40,891 nt of DNA from Pseudomonadota bacterium. GTDB lineage: Bacteria; Pseudomonadota; Alphaproteobacteria; UBA1280; JAAZVW01. Positions 14,927 through 24,373 of this stretch are shown here, one piece after another; the first letter of the stretch is position 1, and each line of letters starts with the position of its first letter. The position numbers and the translations under genes were made by a program. The DNA is taken from NCBI GenBank assembly GCA_018623135.1, contig JAAZVW010000010.1, forward strand, positions 1-40,891, in the 5' to 3' direction. The notes beneath the pieces are model-generated. The model ran no database searches, had not been told where the DNA came from, and worked only from the letters and a program-made list of their open reading frames with translations.

Positions 14927-15472
14927 TTAACGGCGATTCGAACGATCAATCACAAAGCCATCACCATAAGGCGCGCGACGCGCATACAGCGGAACTGCAT
15001 ATGGCTTTTTACCTGAAGCGCCCGAGATTGAGCGTTTTTCAGATACTTGCTTTTGAGTGCTTGCACCAAGAGAAAGAGGACGTAAGCAGGAAAAAGCCCC
15101 AACAGAAACCAACGAAACCATCGGCTCATTTATCTGTTGTACAGCCTGCTGTTGATAATCTAAAACAACATCTGTGCTCATTCCAAAGCGGTACGCCAAA
15201 ATAAATTCTTTGGCTTTAATGATTGCAGGATCCATCCCCTGAAATTCCAGAGCGTAAGCTTGCAATGAAAGCATTCTACGAAAATGCTCACCGGCTGAAA
15301 ACACATACTCATTCACATTTTCAGGTGTGATTTTTTGTGTCTGAAACAAGTGACAGAGAATATCAGCACGCGTTTGTTTTGACTTTTGTGATTTTGCCTG
15401 CATACAAAACAGTACTGACATCACTTCATTTGTAGGGAATTGTTTTTGAATTTTTTCAATAGGCATAGCCAT
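14927..15472 (-). CDS. Hypothetical protein
   Basis: 181 residues, mostly helical, with a basic C-terminal tail (KPYAVPLYARRAP, RSNRR). It has no signal peptide and I do not recognise the family. AAGGA lies upstream of the ATG. It is the last of three short unknown genes on this strand (with 15502-15921 and 16071-16553). Confidence 0.65.
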   Translation of the reverse strand: MAMPIEKIQKQFPTNEVMSVLFCMQAKSQKSKQTRADILCHLFQTQKITPENVNEYVFSAGEHFRRMLSLQAYALEFQGMDPAIIKAKEFILAYRFGMSTDVVLDYQQQAVQQINEPMVSLVSVGAFSCLRPLSLGASTQKQVSEKRSISGASGKKPYAVPLYARRAPYGDGFVIDRSNRR

Positions 15473-15501
15473 ATTCCTTGAGTAAAAAAACTGAAGGTAT
15501 A

Positions 15502-15921
15502 TTAATTACCTTCAACAAGTAATGCGCGCAGATTTAACTGGCGCTCAATGAAATCCTCAGCAATCTGAGGCATGAAAAAAGTTATTACCCTTAAAGGTGG
15601 GCGAGCAAATATAGTTGAATACTGCTCAACTTTAAGGCGCTGATCTTGTTCCTCCGGATGCTCTTTTGCATATTCTTTTAAATGCATAAACACATAAAGC
15701 ACTAAAGAGTTAGGCATATATGCAGACTTAAAAATATCTGCAAACAAATCAGCAATATGCAAGCGCATATCTGGGTTAAAATCATCAGTAAATGTCATTT
15801 CTGGGCAGCCCAAAAGCATTTGGATTACACTGTTATATTCTGCTTTTTGCACATCGGTAGGTGTAAGCGCCATGATAATTGTTGCGCAAACACTTAAAGA
15901 GATAGGGTAAGAGGTTTGCAT
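15502..15921 (-). CDS. Hypothetical protein with N-terminal hydrophobic segment
   Basis: About 139 residues from the ATG at 15921, which has TAGGAG eight bases upstream; a longer frame starts at a TTG at 15993 but lacks a ribosome site. The first 20 residues are hydrophobic and may be a signal peptide (TSYPISLSVCATIIMALTPT). The rest is helical and acidic. I do not recognise a family. Confidence 0.6.
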   Translation of the reverse strand: MQTSYPISLSVCATIIMALTPTDVQKAEYNSVIQMLLGCPEMTFTDDFNPDMRLHIADLFADIFKSAYMPNSLVLYVFMHLKEYAKEHPEEQDQRLKVEQYSTIFARPPLRVITFFMPQIAEDFIERQLNLRALLVEGN

Positions 15922-16020
15922 AAATAAAGCTCCTACATATTTAATCAATAAATTAAACATGTGCTTAAAAAGGGCTGAAATAATTGTACTCAACTTAACA
16001 ACATTTACAGTTATTGCAAT

Positions 16021-16058
16021 AAAAAAACACCCAAGAATAAAATATCTTGAGTGTTTAA
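16021..16058 (-). terminator. Terminator after 16071-16553
   Basis: On the minus strand ACACTCAAGA pairs imperfectly with CTTGGGTGT, followed by TTTTTTT. Confidence 0.7.
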
Positions 16059-16070
16059 AGTAAAAATTTA

Positions 16071-16553
16071 TTAAATCGTTAATTCATAGGGAATATATCC
16101 ACCTATTTGACCTGCAGATGCCTGCTTCATCGCCTGCAAAATTTTATTTACAGACGACAGGCTTCCCACTTCTATGAACAAAGCGTTAATATGAAGCAGA
16201 AAAACGACTTCTTGTTCATACTGCTTTTCTTGCTCTGCCACTTCTTCTTTGACCGACAAGAAAAATCGCTGCGGATTCCAGGCGCCAGAATACACATAGC
16301 GTGGCAAATACAAATACCCCGTATCAATGCTTTTATTGAGCAAAAATTGCATCTGCGGCTGTTGTTCAATATCTGAATAAGCAACAGCCATACGGCTTAC
16401 ATCTTCACCTTCATGATCGTTCATCAATTTGATGAGAATAGCCTTAGCAATAGGGTATGATTCTTCAGTTAATGGCGTGGTTAAACGCAAATAACTTTCA
16501 ACACTTAGTGCATTCAGATGACCTAAATCACCATTATAGCTTTTACCGCCCAT
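16071..16553 (-). CDS. Hypothetical protein
   Basis: 160 residues, cytosolic. A strong AAGGAG lies seven bases before the ATG. A helical stretch (VKEEVAEQEKQYEQEVVFLL) lies near residues 101-120. I do not recognise a family. It is bounded by a terminator on each side. Confidence 0.65.
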   Translation of the reverse strand: MGGKSYNGDLGHLNALSVESYLRLTTPLTEESYPIAKAILIKLMNDHEGEDVSRMAVAYSDIEQQPQMQFLLNKSIDTGYLYLPRYVYSGAWNPQRFFLSVKEEVAEQEKQYEQEVVFLLHINALFIEVGSLSSVNKILQAMKQASAGQIGGYIPYELTI

Positions 16554-16607
16554 ATGAGCTCTCCTTAAACGGAAACAATAAATGTATACGTTTTATAACA
16601 AAGCCCA

Positions 16608-16638
16608 CAAAAAAAGCAACCCTTAGGGCTGCTTTTTT
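16608..16638 (-). terminator. Terminator after pheT
   Basis: On the minus strand AGCAGCCC pairs with GGGTTGCT around a three-base loop, followed by a T run. Confidence 0.85.
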
Positions 16639-16650
16639 GTGTGAGCTCTT

Positions 16651-19002
16651 TTAACTACGAAGCTCTGCCTCATAGCGTTTAGACATATCAGCAACTACTT
16701 TATCTGAAACTTTATTAATTTCATCATCCGTAAGCGTGCGATCCATCGCCTGAAGTGTTAGGCTCATTGCAACAGATTTAAAGCCTGCTGGCACGCCCTC
16801 TCCTTGATAAACATCAAACAAAGAAGCTTCTTTTACAAGCTCTTTATCTGCACCACGAAGGGTTTGTAATAGTTTTTCAGCTGGCACATCTTCTGCCACC
16901 AAAAAGGCAAAATCACGATTTACAGCCTGATACTGAGAAAGCTCAAATTTCTTTGGTTTCACTTTAATGGCGCTCATGGCATCTAAGTCTGCTTCAAAAA
17001 TATACACACGACCTTTTAAACCAAAAGATTTTGCCACAGCCGGATGCAACTCACCAAAATACACAAAACGCTTAGGACCTAAACCAATAGAACCCGAACG
17101 CCCTGGATGGAACCATTCTGGCGCTTTATCATCCGTTTGCAATTTCGTCGCATCGTGACCAAAGCTTTCGAGCAAGGCAATCGCATCGGCTTTAAGTGCA
17201 AATAGATCTTCTTTAACAGAGCCTGCTTGCCAATGTTTAAACCCACCAAAACGCACTCCCGCTGCTTTTAAAGTTTGTCCTTTATCTGTGTAAATATGAC
17301 CAACTTCTGCTAAACGAATATGGCTTTCTGAGCGGGCTACATTTTTCTTAACCGCCATAAGCAAACCTGGCAATAAGCTTGGGCGCATATCTGACATTTC
17401 TGACGTAATTGGGTTTGTAATGCGCAAAGAATCTTGCCCGCCACCAAAGGATTGAGCATGCTTTTGCGGAATAAAGCTATAGTTAATCGCCTCTAAGTAA
17501 CCTGCAGATGCAAGCGCACGGCGCGCACCACGATCCGCATGGAAATAATCTGCATCATCCAACGCATTTACTGGTATCATTTCTGGCAAAATTGCAGGGA
17601 TCGCATCATAACCTTTAAGGCGCAAAATTTCTTCAACAACGTCTTGGCTACCACCATCAAAAATATGGTAATGCGTTGGCACAGTTAAGCCTAAAACATC
17701 GCCTTTATCCTCAACTTTAAAGCCAAGTTTTGTTAGGGAGTCAACCACCTCTTGCTTTGGCATATCCACACCACCGAAAGACTTAAGGAATGAAAGCTCA
17801 AAATCCAACTGCAATATTTCTGTTGCTGATGCTTGCTTTTCTTGCACAGAAACAACCTCTGCGCCGCAAATTTCTTGAGCAAGATCAATCGCTTTTTTAA
17901 GCGCAATACGCGGAAGCTTCGCATCTACACCACGTTCAAAACGATAGCGAGAATCTGTAATAGCCTGTAGGCGTTGCCCCGATTTTGCAATACGTACTTT
18001 ATTAAACGTTGCCGCTTCCAATAAAGCTGTTGTTGTGGTTTCATCCGCAGAAGTTGAGACACCGCCCACAATACCTGCAAGACCTACTGTGCCAGTATCA
18101 TCTGCAATCACCATATCTTCTGAACTTAGCGTATAAGTTTCGTCATTAAGACCTTCTAGCTTTTCGCCTGCTGTTGCAGAAGTTACTTTAAGAGCGCCAG
18201 ATACTTTAGATGCATCATAGGAATGCATCGGTTGACCAAGATCCATCATCACATAATTTGTAATGTCAGCAAGCGGATTAATACTACGCAAGCCTATCGC
18301 CTCTAATTGAGATTTCATCCATTCTGGCGTTTGCTTGTTTTCAATGTTTTTAAGTGATGCGATTGCAAGGTAAGAACAACCCTCATGTGCAATATCAAAA
18401 TCAGCAGTTTCTGATGTAATTTCAGATGTATCTGTAATAAGCTCACCCAAACCAGCAGCAGCAAGGTCGCGTGCAATACCATAAACAGAAAGAGCATCAC
18501 CACGGTTTGGTGTTACTTCAATTTCAATAACAGTTTCAGAATCTATTTCAATCGCATCTTTAAGGTCTGTACCCAAAGGCGCATCTGTTTCTAGTTCCCA
18601 AATACCCTCATGTTCTGTACCTAAGCCAAGCTCACGCACAGAGCAGATCATACCATTTGATGTTTCACCACGTAATTTAGATTTTTTGATTTTAAAATCA
18701 CCAGGAAGAACAGCGCCCACTTTAGCAACCGCAACCTTTAAATTATCACGGGCATTAGGCGCACCACAGACAATTTGCACAGGCTCTGACTCACCCACAT
18801 CTACAGAACAAACACCAAGTTTGTCCGCTTCTGGATGTTGTGTTCTTGTTATAATATGGCCAACAACAACACCTGAAAAGTCAGGCCCTGTTTCTTCTAT
18901 AGCCGCAACTTCTAAACCAATACGGTTAAGCATTTCTGCAACTTCTGTGGCTGTTGCTTCTGTCTTAAGATGCTTTTTAAGCCATGTCATTGTAAATTTC
19001 AT
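16651..19002 (-). CDS. pheT: Phenylalanyl-tRNA synthetase beta subunit
   Basis: 783 residues, normal length. With PheS it forms the alpha2-beta2 enzyme that charges tRNA-Phe. The N-terminus has the OB-fold tRNA-binding domain (VVGHIITRTQHPEADKLGVC), followed by the B3/B4 editing region, the B5 domain and a C-terminal ferredoxin-fold anticodon-binding domain (about 690-783). It follows pheS after 15 bases in one operon. Confidence 0.97.
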   Translation of the reverse strand: MKFTMTWLKKHLKTEATATEVAEMLNRIGLEVAAIEETGPDFSGVVVGHIITRTQHPEADKLGVCSVDVGESEPVQIVCGAPNARDNLKVAVAKVGAVLPGDFKIKKSKLRGETSNGMICSVRELGLGTEHEGIWELETDAPLGTDLKDAIEIDSETVIEIEVTPNRGDALSVYGIARDLAAAGLGELITDTSEITSETADFDIAHEGCSYLAIASLKNIENKQTPEWMKSQLEAIGLRSINPLADITNYVMMDLGQPMHSYDASKVSGALKVTSATAGEKLEGLNDETYTLSSEDMVIADDTGTVGLAGIVGGVSTSADETTTTALLEAATFNKVRIAKSGQRLQAITDSRYRFERGVDAKLPRIALKKAIDLAQEICGAEVVSVQEKQASATEILQLDFELSFLKSFGGVDMPKQEVVDSLTKLGFKVEDKGDVLGLTVPTHYHIFDGGSQDVVEEILRLKGYDAIPAILPEMIPVNALDDADYFHADRGARRALASAGYLEAINYSFIPQKHAQSFGGGQDSLRITNPITSEMSDMRPSLLPGLLMAVKKNVARSESHIRLAEVGHIYTDKGQTLKAAGVRFGGFKHWQAGSVKEDLFALKADAIALLESFGHDATKLQTDDKAPEWFHPGRSGSIGLGPKRFVYFGELHPAVAKSFGLKGRVYIFEADLDAMSAIKVKPKKFELSQYQAVNRDFAFLVAEDVPAEKLLQTLRGADKELVKEASLFDVYQGEGVPAGFKSVAMSLTLQAMDRTLTDDEINKVSDKVVADMSKRYEAELRS

Positions 19003-19017
19003 TTAAAGCAACCTTTC

Positions 19018-20079
19018 TTAACGACGAATTTTAACAGCTGATTGACCAAAGTGCTTCAAGAAGCTCTGATGGCTTTCAAAGAAAAAGCGTAAATCATTAA
19101 TGCCATATTTAAGCATTGCCAAACGCTCAATACCTGCACCAAAAGCAAAGCCTTGCACCTCATCTGGGTTTTGGCCACCAGCTTTAAGCACATTAGGATG
19201 CACCATGCCCGCACCTAAAACTTCAATCCAGCCCGTGTCTTTACACACACGGCAACCTTTGCCTGAACAGAAAATGCACTCAATATCCACTTCTGTTGAA
19301 GGCTCCGTAAACGGGAAGTATGATGGGCGATAGCGCATGTTAAGATGACGTTCAAAATAGCTATCCATAAACTGCTGCAACACACCTTTTAAATGTGCAA
19401 AGGTAATTTTACCTTTTACATCTAACGCCAAGCCCTCAACCTGATGGAATTGTGGCGTATGCGTTAAGTCAGAATCACAACGATACACGCGACCTGCGCC
19501 CATAACACGCAATGGCGCTTTATGTTTTTCCATCGTACGAATTTGAACGGCAGATGTTTGCGTACGCAATACGCGCTTTGTGCCATCTTCTGCATCTGGC
19601 AGATAAAAGGTATCATGGTCTTGGCGTGCTGGATGCTCTTCCGGAATGTTTAGCGCTGTAAAGTTATAATAGTCCGATTCAATTTCAGGACCTTTTGCCG
19701 CTGAAAAGCCCATACGTGCTAAAATTATTTCAATCTCTTCTGTTACATAAGAAAGAGGGTGTAGCTTTCCAACTTCTTTAGGCGCTGCAGGTAAAGTTAC
19801 ATCAATTTTTTCACTTAATAATTTTTGATTTAAAATTTCTGTTTCTAATGCTTGTTTTTTGCTTTCAATAGCTTGAGCAACTTCTGTTTTAACGGCATTT
19901 ACTTCTGCGCCAAAAGTTTTACGTGCTTCAGGTTCCATATCTTTTAAGCCTTGCATAAGGGCTGTGATTTTACCTTTTTTACCAAGCATAGATACACGCA
20001 GTTCTTCTATTTCTGCAACTGTAGAAATCTGCGTAATCGCATCTAATGATTCTGTTTTTAATTGATGTAAATCTGTCAT
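19018..20079 (-). CDS. pheS: Phenylalanyl-tRNA synthetase alpha subunit
   Basis: 353 residues from the ATG at 20079; an upstream in-frame TTG at 20094 is less likely. A helical N-terminal tRNA-binding coiled coil is followed by the class II catalytic core (TQTSAVQIRTM; RVYRCDSDLTHTPQFHQVEG; a C-terminal motif 3 GFAFGAGIERLAML). CIFCSGKGCRVC carries four cysteines, which suggests a metal site seen in many PheS proteins. It leads the pheST operon. Confidence 0.97.
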   Translation of the reverse strand: MTDLHQLKTESLDAITQISTVAEIEELRVSMLGKKGKITALMQGLKDMEPEARKTFGAEVNAVKTEVAQAIESKKQALETEILNQKLLSEKIDVTLPAAPKEVGKLHPLSYVTEEIEIILARMGFSAAKGPEIESDYYNFTALNIPEEHPARQDHDTFYLPDAEDGTKRVLRTQTSAVQIRTMEKHKAPLRVMGAGRVYRCDSDLTHTPQFHQVEGLALDVKGKITFAHLKGVLQQFMDSYFERHLNMRYRPSYFPFTEPSTEVDIECIFCSGKGCRVCKDTGWIEVLGAGMVHPNVLKAGGQNPDEVQGFAFGAGIERLAMLKYGINDLRFFFESHQSFLKHFGQSAVKIRR

Positions 20080-20310
20080 TTTAAAGCTCTTCAAAATTAA
20101 ATATCTGTGATTTGGCTTATAACTTAACAGAAATCTGCCTTTTTTTAAAGGTTTTCGCCAAAAAAAAGCATTTATTAATATCCGCTAAAATGCCTGTTTT
20201 TTTTGCATCTTTTTAAGGCACAAGCATAGATTTAAACCCAAAAACGAGCTAAAATACTTAACACAACACACAAGAACATTAAATTTAAGCAAACCGAAGG
20301 GTCTTTTTCC

Positions 20311-21159
20311 ATGTCTCAAGCTCTTGAACAACCATATTTAGATTTACTACGCTCACTTAAAGAAACAGGCGCCGCAAAAGATGACCGAACAGGCACAGGA
20401 ACTGTTTCTCAGTTTGGGCATCAGATGCGTTTTGATCTTTCAAAAGGCTTTCCTCTTTTAACAACAAAAAAAGTGCATATGAAATCGATTGTACATGAGC
20501 TACTTTGGTTTTTAAAAGGCGATACAAACATTGCTTACCTTAAAGAAAACGGCGTTAAAATATGGGACGAATGGGCAACAGACGCAGGTGATTTAGGCCC
20601 AGTTTACGGCGCACAATGGCGTAGCTGGCAAGGTGCCAACGGCGAAACAGTTGACCAAATTACAGATGTTGTAAATGAGATTAAAAACAACCCAACATCG
20701 CGCCGCCTTATTGTTTCTGCTTGGAACCCAACTGTGCTACCAGATGTCACATATTCACCTAAAGAAAACGCAGCCATGGGCAAACAAGCTTTACCACCAT
20801 GCCATTGCTTGTTCCAATTTTATGTACAAGACGGCAAACTTTCTTGCCAACTTTACCAACGCAGTGCGGATATCTTTTTAGGTGTGCCTTTTAATATTGC
20901 ATCTTACGCTTTACTGACGCATATGATTGCACAAGTATGTGACTTAGAAGTAGGTGAATTTATTCATACATTTGGTGATGTTCATATTTACAACAACCAC
21001 CAAGAACAAGTTGAAGAACAACTTTCTCGCATTCCAGGCAAAGCTCCTACACTTAAACTCAACCCAAATGTAAAAGATTTATTTGACTTTACATACGAAG
21101 ATATTGAAGTGATAGGCTACGAAGCAGCACCTGCCATTAAAGCACCTGTAGCGGTATAA
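20311..21159 (+). CDS. thyA: Thymidylate synthase
   Basis: 282 residues. Converts dUMP to dTMP with methylene-tetrahydrofolate. The catalytic cysteine is Cys164 in [12 protein letters not shown]; the substrate motifs ([37 protein letters not shown]) are intact. An insertion relative to E. coli ThyA lies before the catalytic loop (about residues 147-160). GAAGGG precedes the start. folA follows after five bases, so the dTMP cycle enzymes are coexpressed. Confidence 0.97.
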   Translation: MSQALEQPYLDLLRSLKETGAAKDDRTGTGTVSQFGHQMRFDLSKGFPLLTTKKVHMKSIVHELLWFLKGDTNIAYLKENGVKIWDEWATDAGDLGPVYGAQWRSWQGANGETVDQITDVVNEIKNNPTSRRLIVSAWNPTVLPDVTYSPKENAAMGKQALPPCHCLFQFYVQDGKLSCQLYQRSADIFLGVPFNIASYALLTHMIAQVCDLEVGEFIHTFGDVHIYNNHQEQVEEQLSRIPGKAPTLKLNPNVKDLFDFTYEDIEVIGYEAAPAIKAPVAV

Positions 21160-21164
21160 ATACC

Positions 21165-21647
21165 ATGACTTTACTAAGCCTTATTGCAGCAATTGGCCAA
21201 AACAGGGAGCTCGGTCACAACAACCAGCTCCCTTGGCATTTATCTGCCGATTTAAAATATTTCCGCGAACAAACCAAAGGCAAGCCTGTTATTATGGGTC
21301 GCAAAACCTATGAATCTATTGGCAGACCTTTACCCTTGCGTGAAAATATTATTATTAGCCGCAACCCCAACTACAAAGCAGAAGGATGCCACAGCTGCAC
21401 CTCTTTAGCTGAAGCAATAAAGCTGGCTAAAAGCTTTACAGATGATGAAATTATGGTTATTGGTGGCGGACAAATTTATACAGAAGCGCTTAATGTTGCA
21501 GACAGACTTTATATAACTGAAGTAAAAAAATCTGTAGAAGCGGATGCCTTTTTCCCTGAATTTGATACAAGCATATGGCAGGAAAAAAGTCGCACACCAC
21601 AACAAGAAGCTGAAACAGAATTTGATTTTGTTATATACGAAAAATAA
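21165..21647 (+). CDS. folA: Dihydrofolate reductase
   Basis: 160 residues. Reduces the dihydrofolate produced by ThyA. The active-site aspartate is in LPWHLSADLKYF (about Asp28); VIMGRKTYESIGRPLP and VIGGGQIY are the NADPH-binding motifs. Second gene of a thyA-folA operon that ends at a terminator. Confidence 0.97.
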   Translation: MTLLSLIAAIGQNRELGHNNQLPWHLSADLKYFREQTKGKPVIMGRKTYESIGRPLPLRENIIISRNPNYKAEGCHSCTSLAEAIKLAKSFTDDEIMVIGGGQIYTEALNVADRLYITEVKKSVEADAFFPEFDTSIWQEKSRTPQQEAETEFDFVIYEK

Positions 21648-21649
21648 AA

Positions 21650-21671
21650 GCACCCAAAAGGGTGCTTTTTT
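21650..21671. terminator. Terminator after folA
   Basis: GCACCC and GGGTGC around a four-base A loop, followed by TTTTTT. Confidence 0.85.
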
Positions 21672-21761
21672 ACCCCTCAAGTCTTGTAAAAATACCCAAA
21701 AAGCCTAAATTAACAAGCATAAACACATCCCTTACCTTTCCCAAAAAATAGGAGGCGTCTT

Positions 21762-22118
21762 ATGACACGTCAAAACTTTGCGGCTGCAATTATTGCAGCA
21801 AGCAAAAAACTCAACAACTCATCCAACAAAGAAGTGCCCGTTTGCAGCATTCGCTTTGAGGATGAAACAAACCATGTGGTTGGCATTATCCCCATCAAAG
21901 AAAAGTTTAGCCTTGTTTTTATTAAAGGCAACCGCCCCTTTTATGTAGAACTGCCAAACCCGATAGGTGAAGAGACACTCCTCTTTATCCTCGATAAAAA
22001 ACTGAGTATTCCAAAAACAATTACTTTTGAAGAACCTTTCTTCGAAGTGATCTCAAAAGAGCATTCCACATTTGCCAATGGGCAGATTGAAGTGCCTTTC
22101 AAGAATATTCACCCCTAA
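21762..22118 (+). CDS. Hypothetical protein
   Basis: 118 residues with alternating hydrophobic strands (HVVGIIPIKEKFSLVFIKG) and no signal peptide. A strong AGGAGG precedes the ATG. It is followed after 29 bases by another unknown gene, probably in the same transcript. I do not recognise the family. Confidence 0.65.
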   Translation: MTRQNFAAAIIAASKKLNNSSNKEVPVCSIRFEDETNHVVGIIPIKEKFSLVFIKGNRPFYVELPNPIGEETLLFILDKKLSIPKTITFEEPFFEVISKEHSTFANGQIEVPFKNIHP

Positions 22119-22147
22119 TCACACACAGACATAACAACGGAGACTGT

Positions 22148-22507
22148 ATGTCAAACGTAACCATAAAAGGTTTTGTTAAACAGAATATAAACGAGCTAAT
22201 CAACAACCCTGAAGCTCAGGGGGAGACAAACACGGCCTATATTCGATACCGAGAGCCTCATGGTTCCGATGTCAATTTAGGCATGTTCGTTAAAAAAGGT
22301 GTACTGCACATTATTCGCCTACAAGGCGGCTGTGCTCAGCACTTTAAAGAAGACGCCTCTACGGAAACGAAGAAGATTATTGGCAAGTTCTGCCGATTAT
22401 ATCCAATCGACGAGATGGCGTCACTGGAACAACACCAAAGACAACCCGCAAAAGATTGCCAAAGCTTTGGCAACGGGCTGTTCACCATCCGTCCACCTAA
22501 ACGATAA
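22148..22507 (+). CDS. Hypothetical protein
   Basis: 119 residues, basic, cytosolic, with two short strand-like stretches (NTAYIRYREPHG; GVLHIIRLQGGC). CGGAG precedes the ATG. I do not recognise the family. The transcript ends at the strong hairpin at 22512-22543. Confidence 0.65.
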   Translation: MSNVTIKGFVKQNINELINNPEAQGETNTAYIRYREPHGSDVNLGMFVKKGVLHIIRLQGGCAQHFKEDASTETKKIIGKFCRLYPIDEMASLEQHQRQPAKDCQSFGNGLFTIRPPKR

Positions 22508-22511
22508 ATAA

Positions 22512-22543
22512 AAACACCCCGCCATAGTGGCGGGGTGTTTTAG
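22512..22543. terminator. Strong bidirectional terminator
   Basis: AAAACACCCCGCC pairs perfectly with GGCGGGGTGTTTT around a five-base loop. It serves 22148-22507 on plus and rpmI-rplT on minus. Confidence 0.93.
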
Positions 22544-22580
22544 CTTGTGACGTATAAAATTAAAACAGTATGTAACTAAA

Positions 22581-22940
22581 TTACTTAGCTAGAGCTGCTT
22601 TAGAAGCTTCTACCATTGTAGCAAAAGCTGCTGGTTCGTTTACAGCAAGGTGCGCAAGCACTTTACGGTCAACTTCGATACCAGCTTTAGAAAGGCCATT
22701 CATGAATACAGAGTAGCTCATTTCGTGCTGACGTGCAGCAGCGTTAATACGAGCGATCCATAGACGACGGAATTCACGTTTTTTGTTACGACGGTCGCGG
22801 TATGCATATTGCAGACCTTTTTCAACCGCTTGAACAGCTACGCGGAAGCAAGTACTACGACGGCCACGGTAACCCTTAGCCGCTTTAATTACTTTTTTAT
22901 GACGCTTGCGCGCTGGTACTACTGAATTTACGCGAGACAT
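22581..22940 (-). CDS. rplT: 50S ribosomal protein L20
   Basis: 119 residues, full length. Basic N-terminal RNA-binding arm ([17 protein letters not shown]) and the [12 protein letters not shown] motif. Second gene after rpmI, 20 bases apart. Confidence 0.98.
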   Translation of the reverse strand: MSRVNSVVPARKRHKKVIKAAKGYRGRRSTCFRVAVQAVEKGLQYAYRDRRNKKREFRRLWIARINAAARQHEMSYSVFMNGLSKAGIEVDRKVLAHLAVNEPAAFATMVEASKAALAK

Positions 22941-22960
22941 TTACATATCCTCCAATCAAA

Positions 22961-23155
22961 TTAAGCGTATGGAAGCATGCGACGTACAGCTTTTGTATCC
23001 GCATCTGAAACCATAGTTGTTTTTGCCAAACCATAAGCGTTTGAACCCATTTTAGAAAGTTCGTGGCTATGGTACGCTTTGTTACGCTTGAATTTGCCTG
23101 AAGCTGTTTTCTTGAAACGCTTAGCAGCAGAACGTTTTGTCTTCATTTTAGGCAT
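22961..23155 (-). CDS. rpmI: 50S ribosomal protein L35
   Basis: 64 residues, full length, beginning MPKMKTKRSAAKRFKKTASG. It is not preceded by infC, unlike the arrangement in many bacteria. The leader upstream may regulate the pair. Confidence 0.97.
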   Translation of the reverse strand: MPKMKTKRSAAKRFKKTASGKFKRNKAYHSHELSKMGSNAYGLAKTTMVSDADTKAVRRMLPYA

Positions 23156-23299
23156 AACCTAATACTCCTTAAGACTATTTTACACACAAGTCGGTGTCCA
23201 ATAAGGTGGGTGTGAACCACTTAAAACCTTGAGTATGGAACTTCTCAAACCGCTTATGCTCCGATGACAGGTTATAATATACTTTTAATGCAAATGCAA
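23156..23299 (-). promoter_or_regulatory. Promoter and leader of rpmI-rplT
   Basis: On the minus strand TTGCAT (23294-23299) and TATAAC (23271-23276) are 17 bases apart, giving a leader of about 109 bases. It can form a TTGAG/CTCAA hairpin (23229-23248) and a GTGG/CCAC hairpin. L20 autoregulates its operon through a leader in several bacteria; whether this one does is untested. Confidence 0.45.
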
Positions 23300-23335
23300 G
23301 GGGTTATTAAAAATTGCATACAATAAGAATAGCTA

Positions 23336-23369
23336 TAAAAAAACCTCCGCACTAGCGAAGGCCTTTTAT
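23336..23369 (-). terminator. Terminator after accD
   Basis: On the minus strand CCTTCGC and GCGGAGG flank a four-base loop, followed by TTTTTTT. Confidence 0.8.
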
Positions 23370-24224
23370 TTATGATCGATTCATAAGATTTTTTAAAATA
23401 CGACCCAGTTCTTGTCGTTGGTTTTTACGCTCTAAAATTAAATCCAACATACCATGTTCAAGCAAATACTCTGCTGTTTGGAAACCTTCTGGTAAGGTCT
23501 CACGAATAGTTTGCTCAATCACACGAGGGCCAGCAAAACCAATAAGCGCGCCCGGTTCAGAAACCAACACATCACCCAACATGGCAAAAGATGCTGTTAC
23601 ACCACCTGTCGTTGGATCTGTTAATAATACAATATAAGGTAAGGCTTTTTCTTTTAACTCTTGCAATGCAGCTGTTGTACGTGCCATTTGCATGAGAGAT
23701 AAAATACCCTCTTGCATGCGTGCGCCACCAGATTGCGAAATAAGTAAATAAGGTAAGTTATGCTCTGCTGCATATTCTGCACCTGTAACAATAGCTTCAC
23801 CAACGTAAGTCCCCATAGAGCCACCCATGAAGCTAAAATCCATCGCCATAACAACTGTTTCTACGCCATCAATTTCACCTTTAACCAATTTAAAGGCATC
23901 TTCCTGGTCTTGTTTCTTTTTACGGGTTGCTTTTAAGCGATCAATATACTTTTTAGAATCTTTAAATTTTAACGGATCTTCAGCAGGAGCTTTTACAGCA
24001 ATATTTGTAAGCGTATCGGCATTATCAAACAAAACAGCAAAACGCTCCGCAATACCTAAACGCAGATGGTGGTTACAATTGTCACAAACTTGGTGACTTT
24101 CTATTAAATCACGATGAAAAAGCATCTGCCCACAACTTGGGCATTTCTGCCAAACTGAATCTGGCACTTCATGCTTTTGCTTGGTACTAATTTTAGGGCG
24201 TACTAATTTAAGCCAACTCATCAT
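23370..24224 (-). CDS. accD: Acetyl-CoA carboxylase carboxyltransferase beta subunit
   Basis: 284 residues. With AccA it transfers the carboxyl group from carboxybiotin to acetyl-CoA, the first step of fatty-acid synthesis. The N-terminal zinc ribbon CPSCGQ...CDNCNHH is intact. The crotonase fold contains SQSGGARMQEGILSLMQMAR and GGVTASFAMLGDV. Two ATG codons are adjacent (24224 and 24221), with AAGGAG just upstream; I kept the first. Confidence 0.96.
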   Translation of the reverse strand: MMSWLKLVRPKISTKQKHEVPDSVWQKCPSCGQMLFHRDLIESHQVCDNCNHHLRLGIAERFAVLFDNADTLTNIAVKAPAEDPLKFKDSKKYIDRLKATRKKKQDQEDAFKLVKGEIDGVETVVMAMDFSFMGGSMGTYVGEAIVTGAEYAAEHNLPYLLISQSGGARMQEGILSLMQMARTTAALQELKEKALPYIVLLTDPTTGGVTASFAMLGDVLVSEPGALIGFAGPRVIEQTIRETLPEGFQTAEYLLEHGMLDLILERKNQRQELGRILKNLMNRS

Positions 24225-24295
24225 ATAATCTCCTTAAAATCAGCTCAGACTATGCCATAAAAGCAAACAAGAGGCAATATATAAGGCTTAAAGAG

Positions 24296-24324
24296 TTGAC
24301 TTTTATCAACAAAAACGACAAGAT
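24296..24324 (+). promoter_or_regulatory. Candidate ppa promoter
   Basis: TTGACT and CAAGAT with a 17-base spacer, about 50 bases before the ppa start. Confidence 0.4.
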
Positions 24325-24373
24325 AAGCCAACTCAAAAATTCATAAATCATTTTAATGTAAGGATAAAAAATA

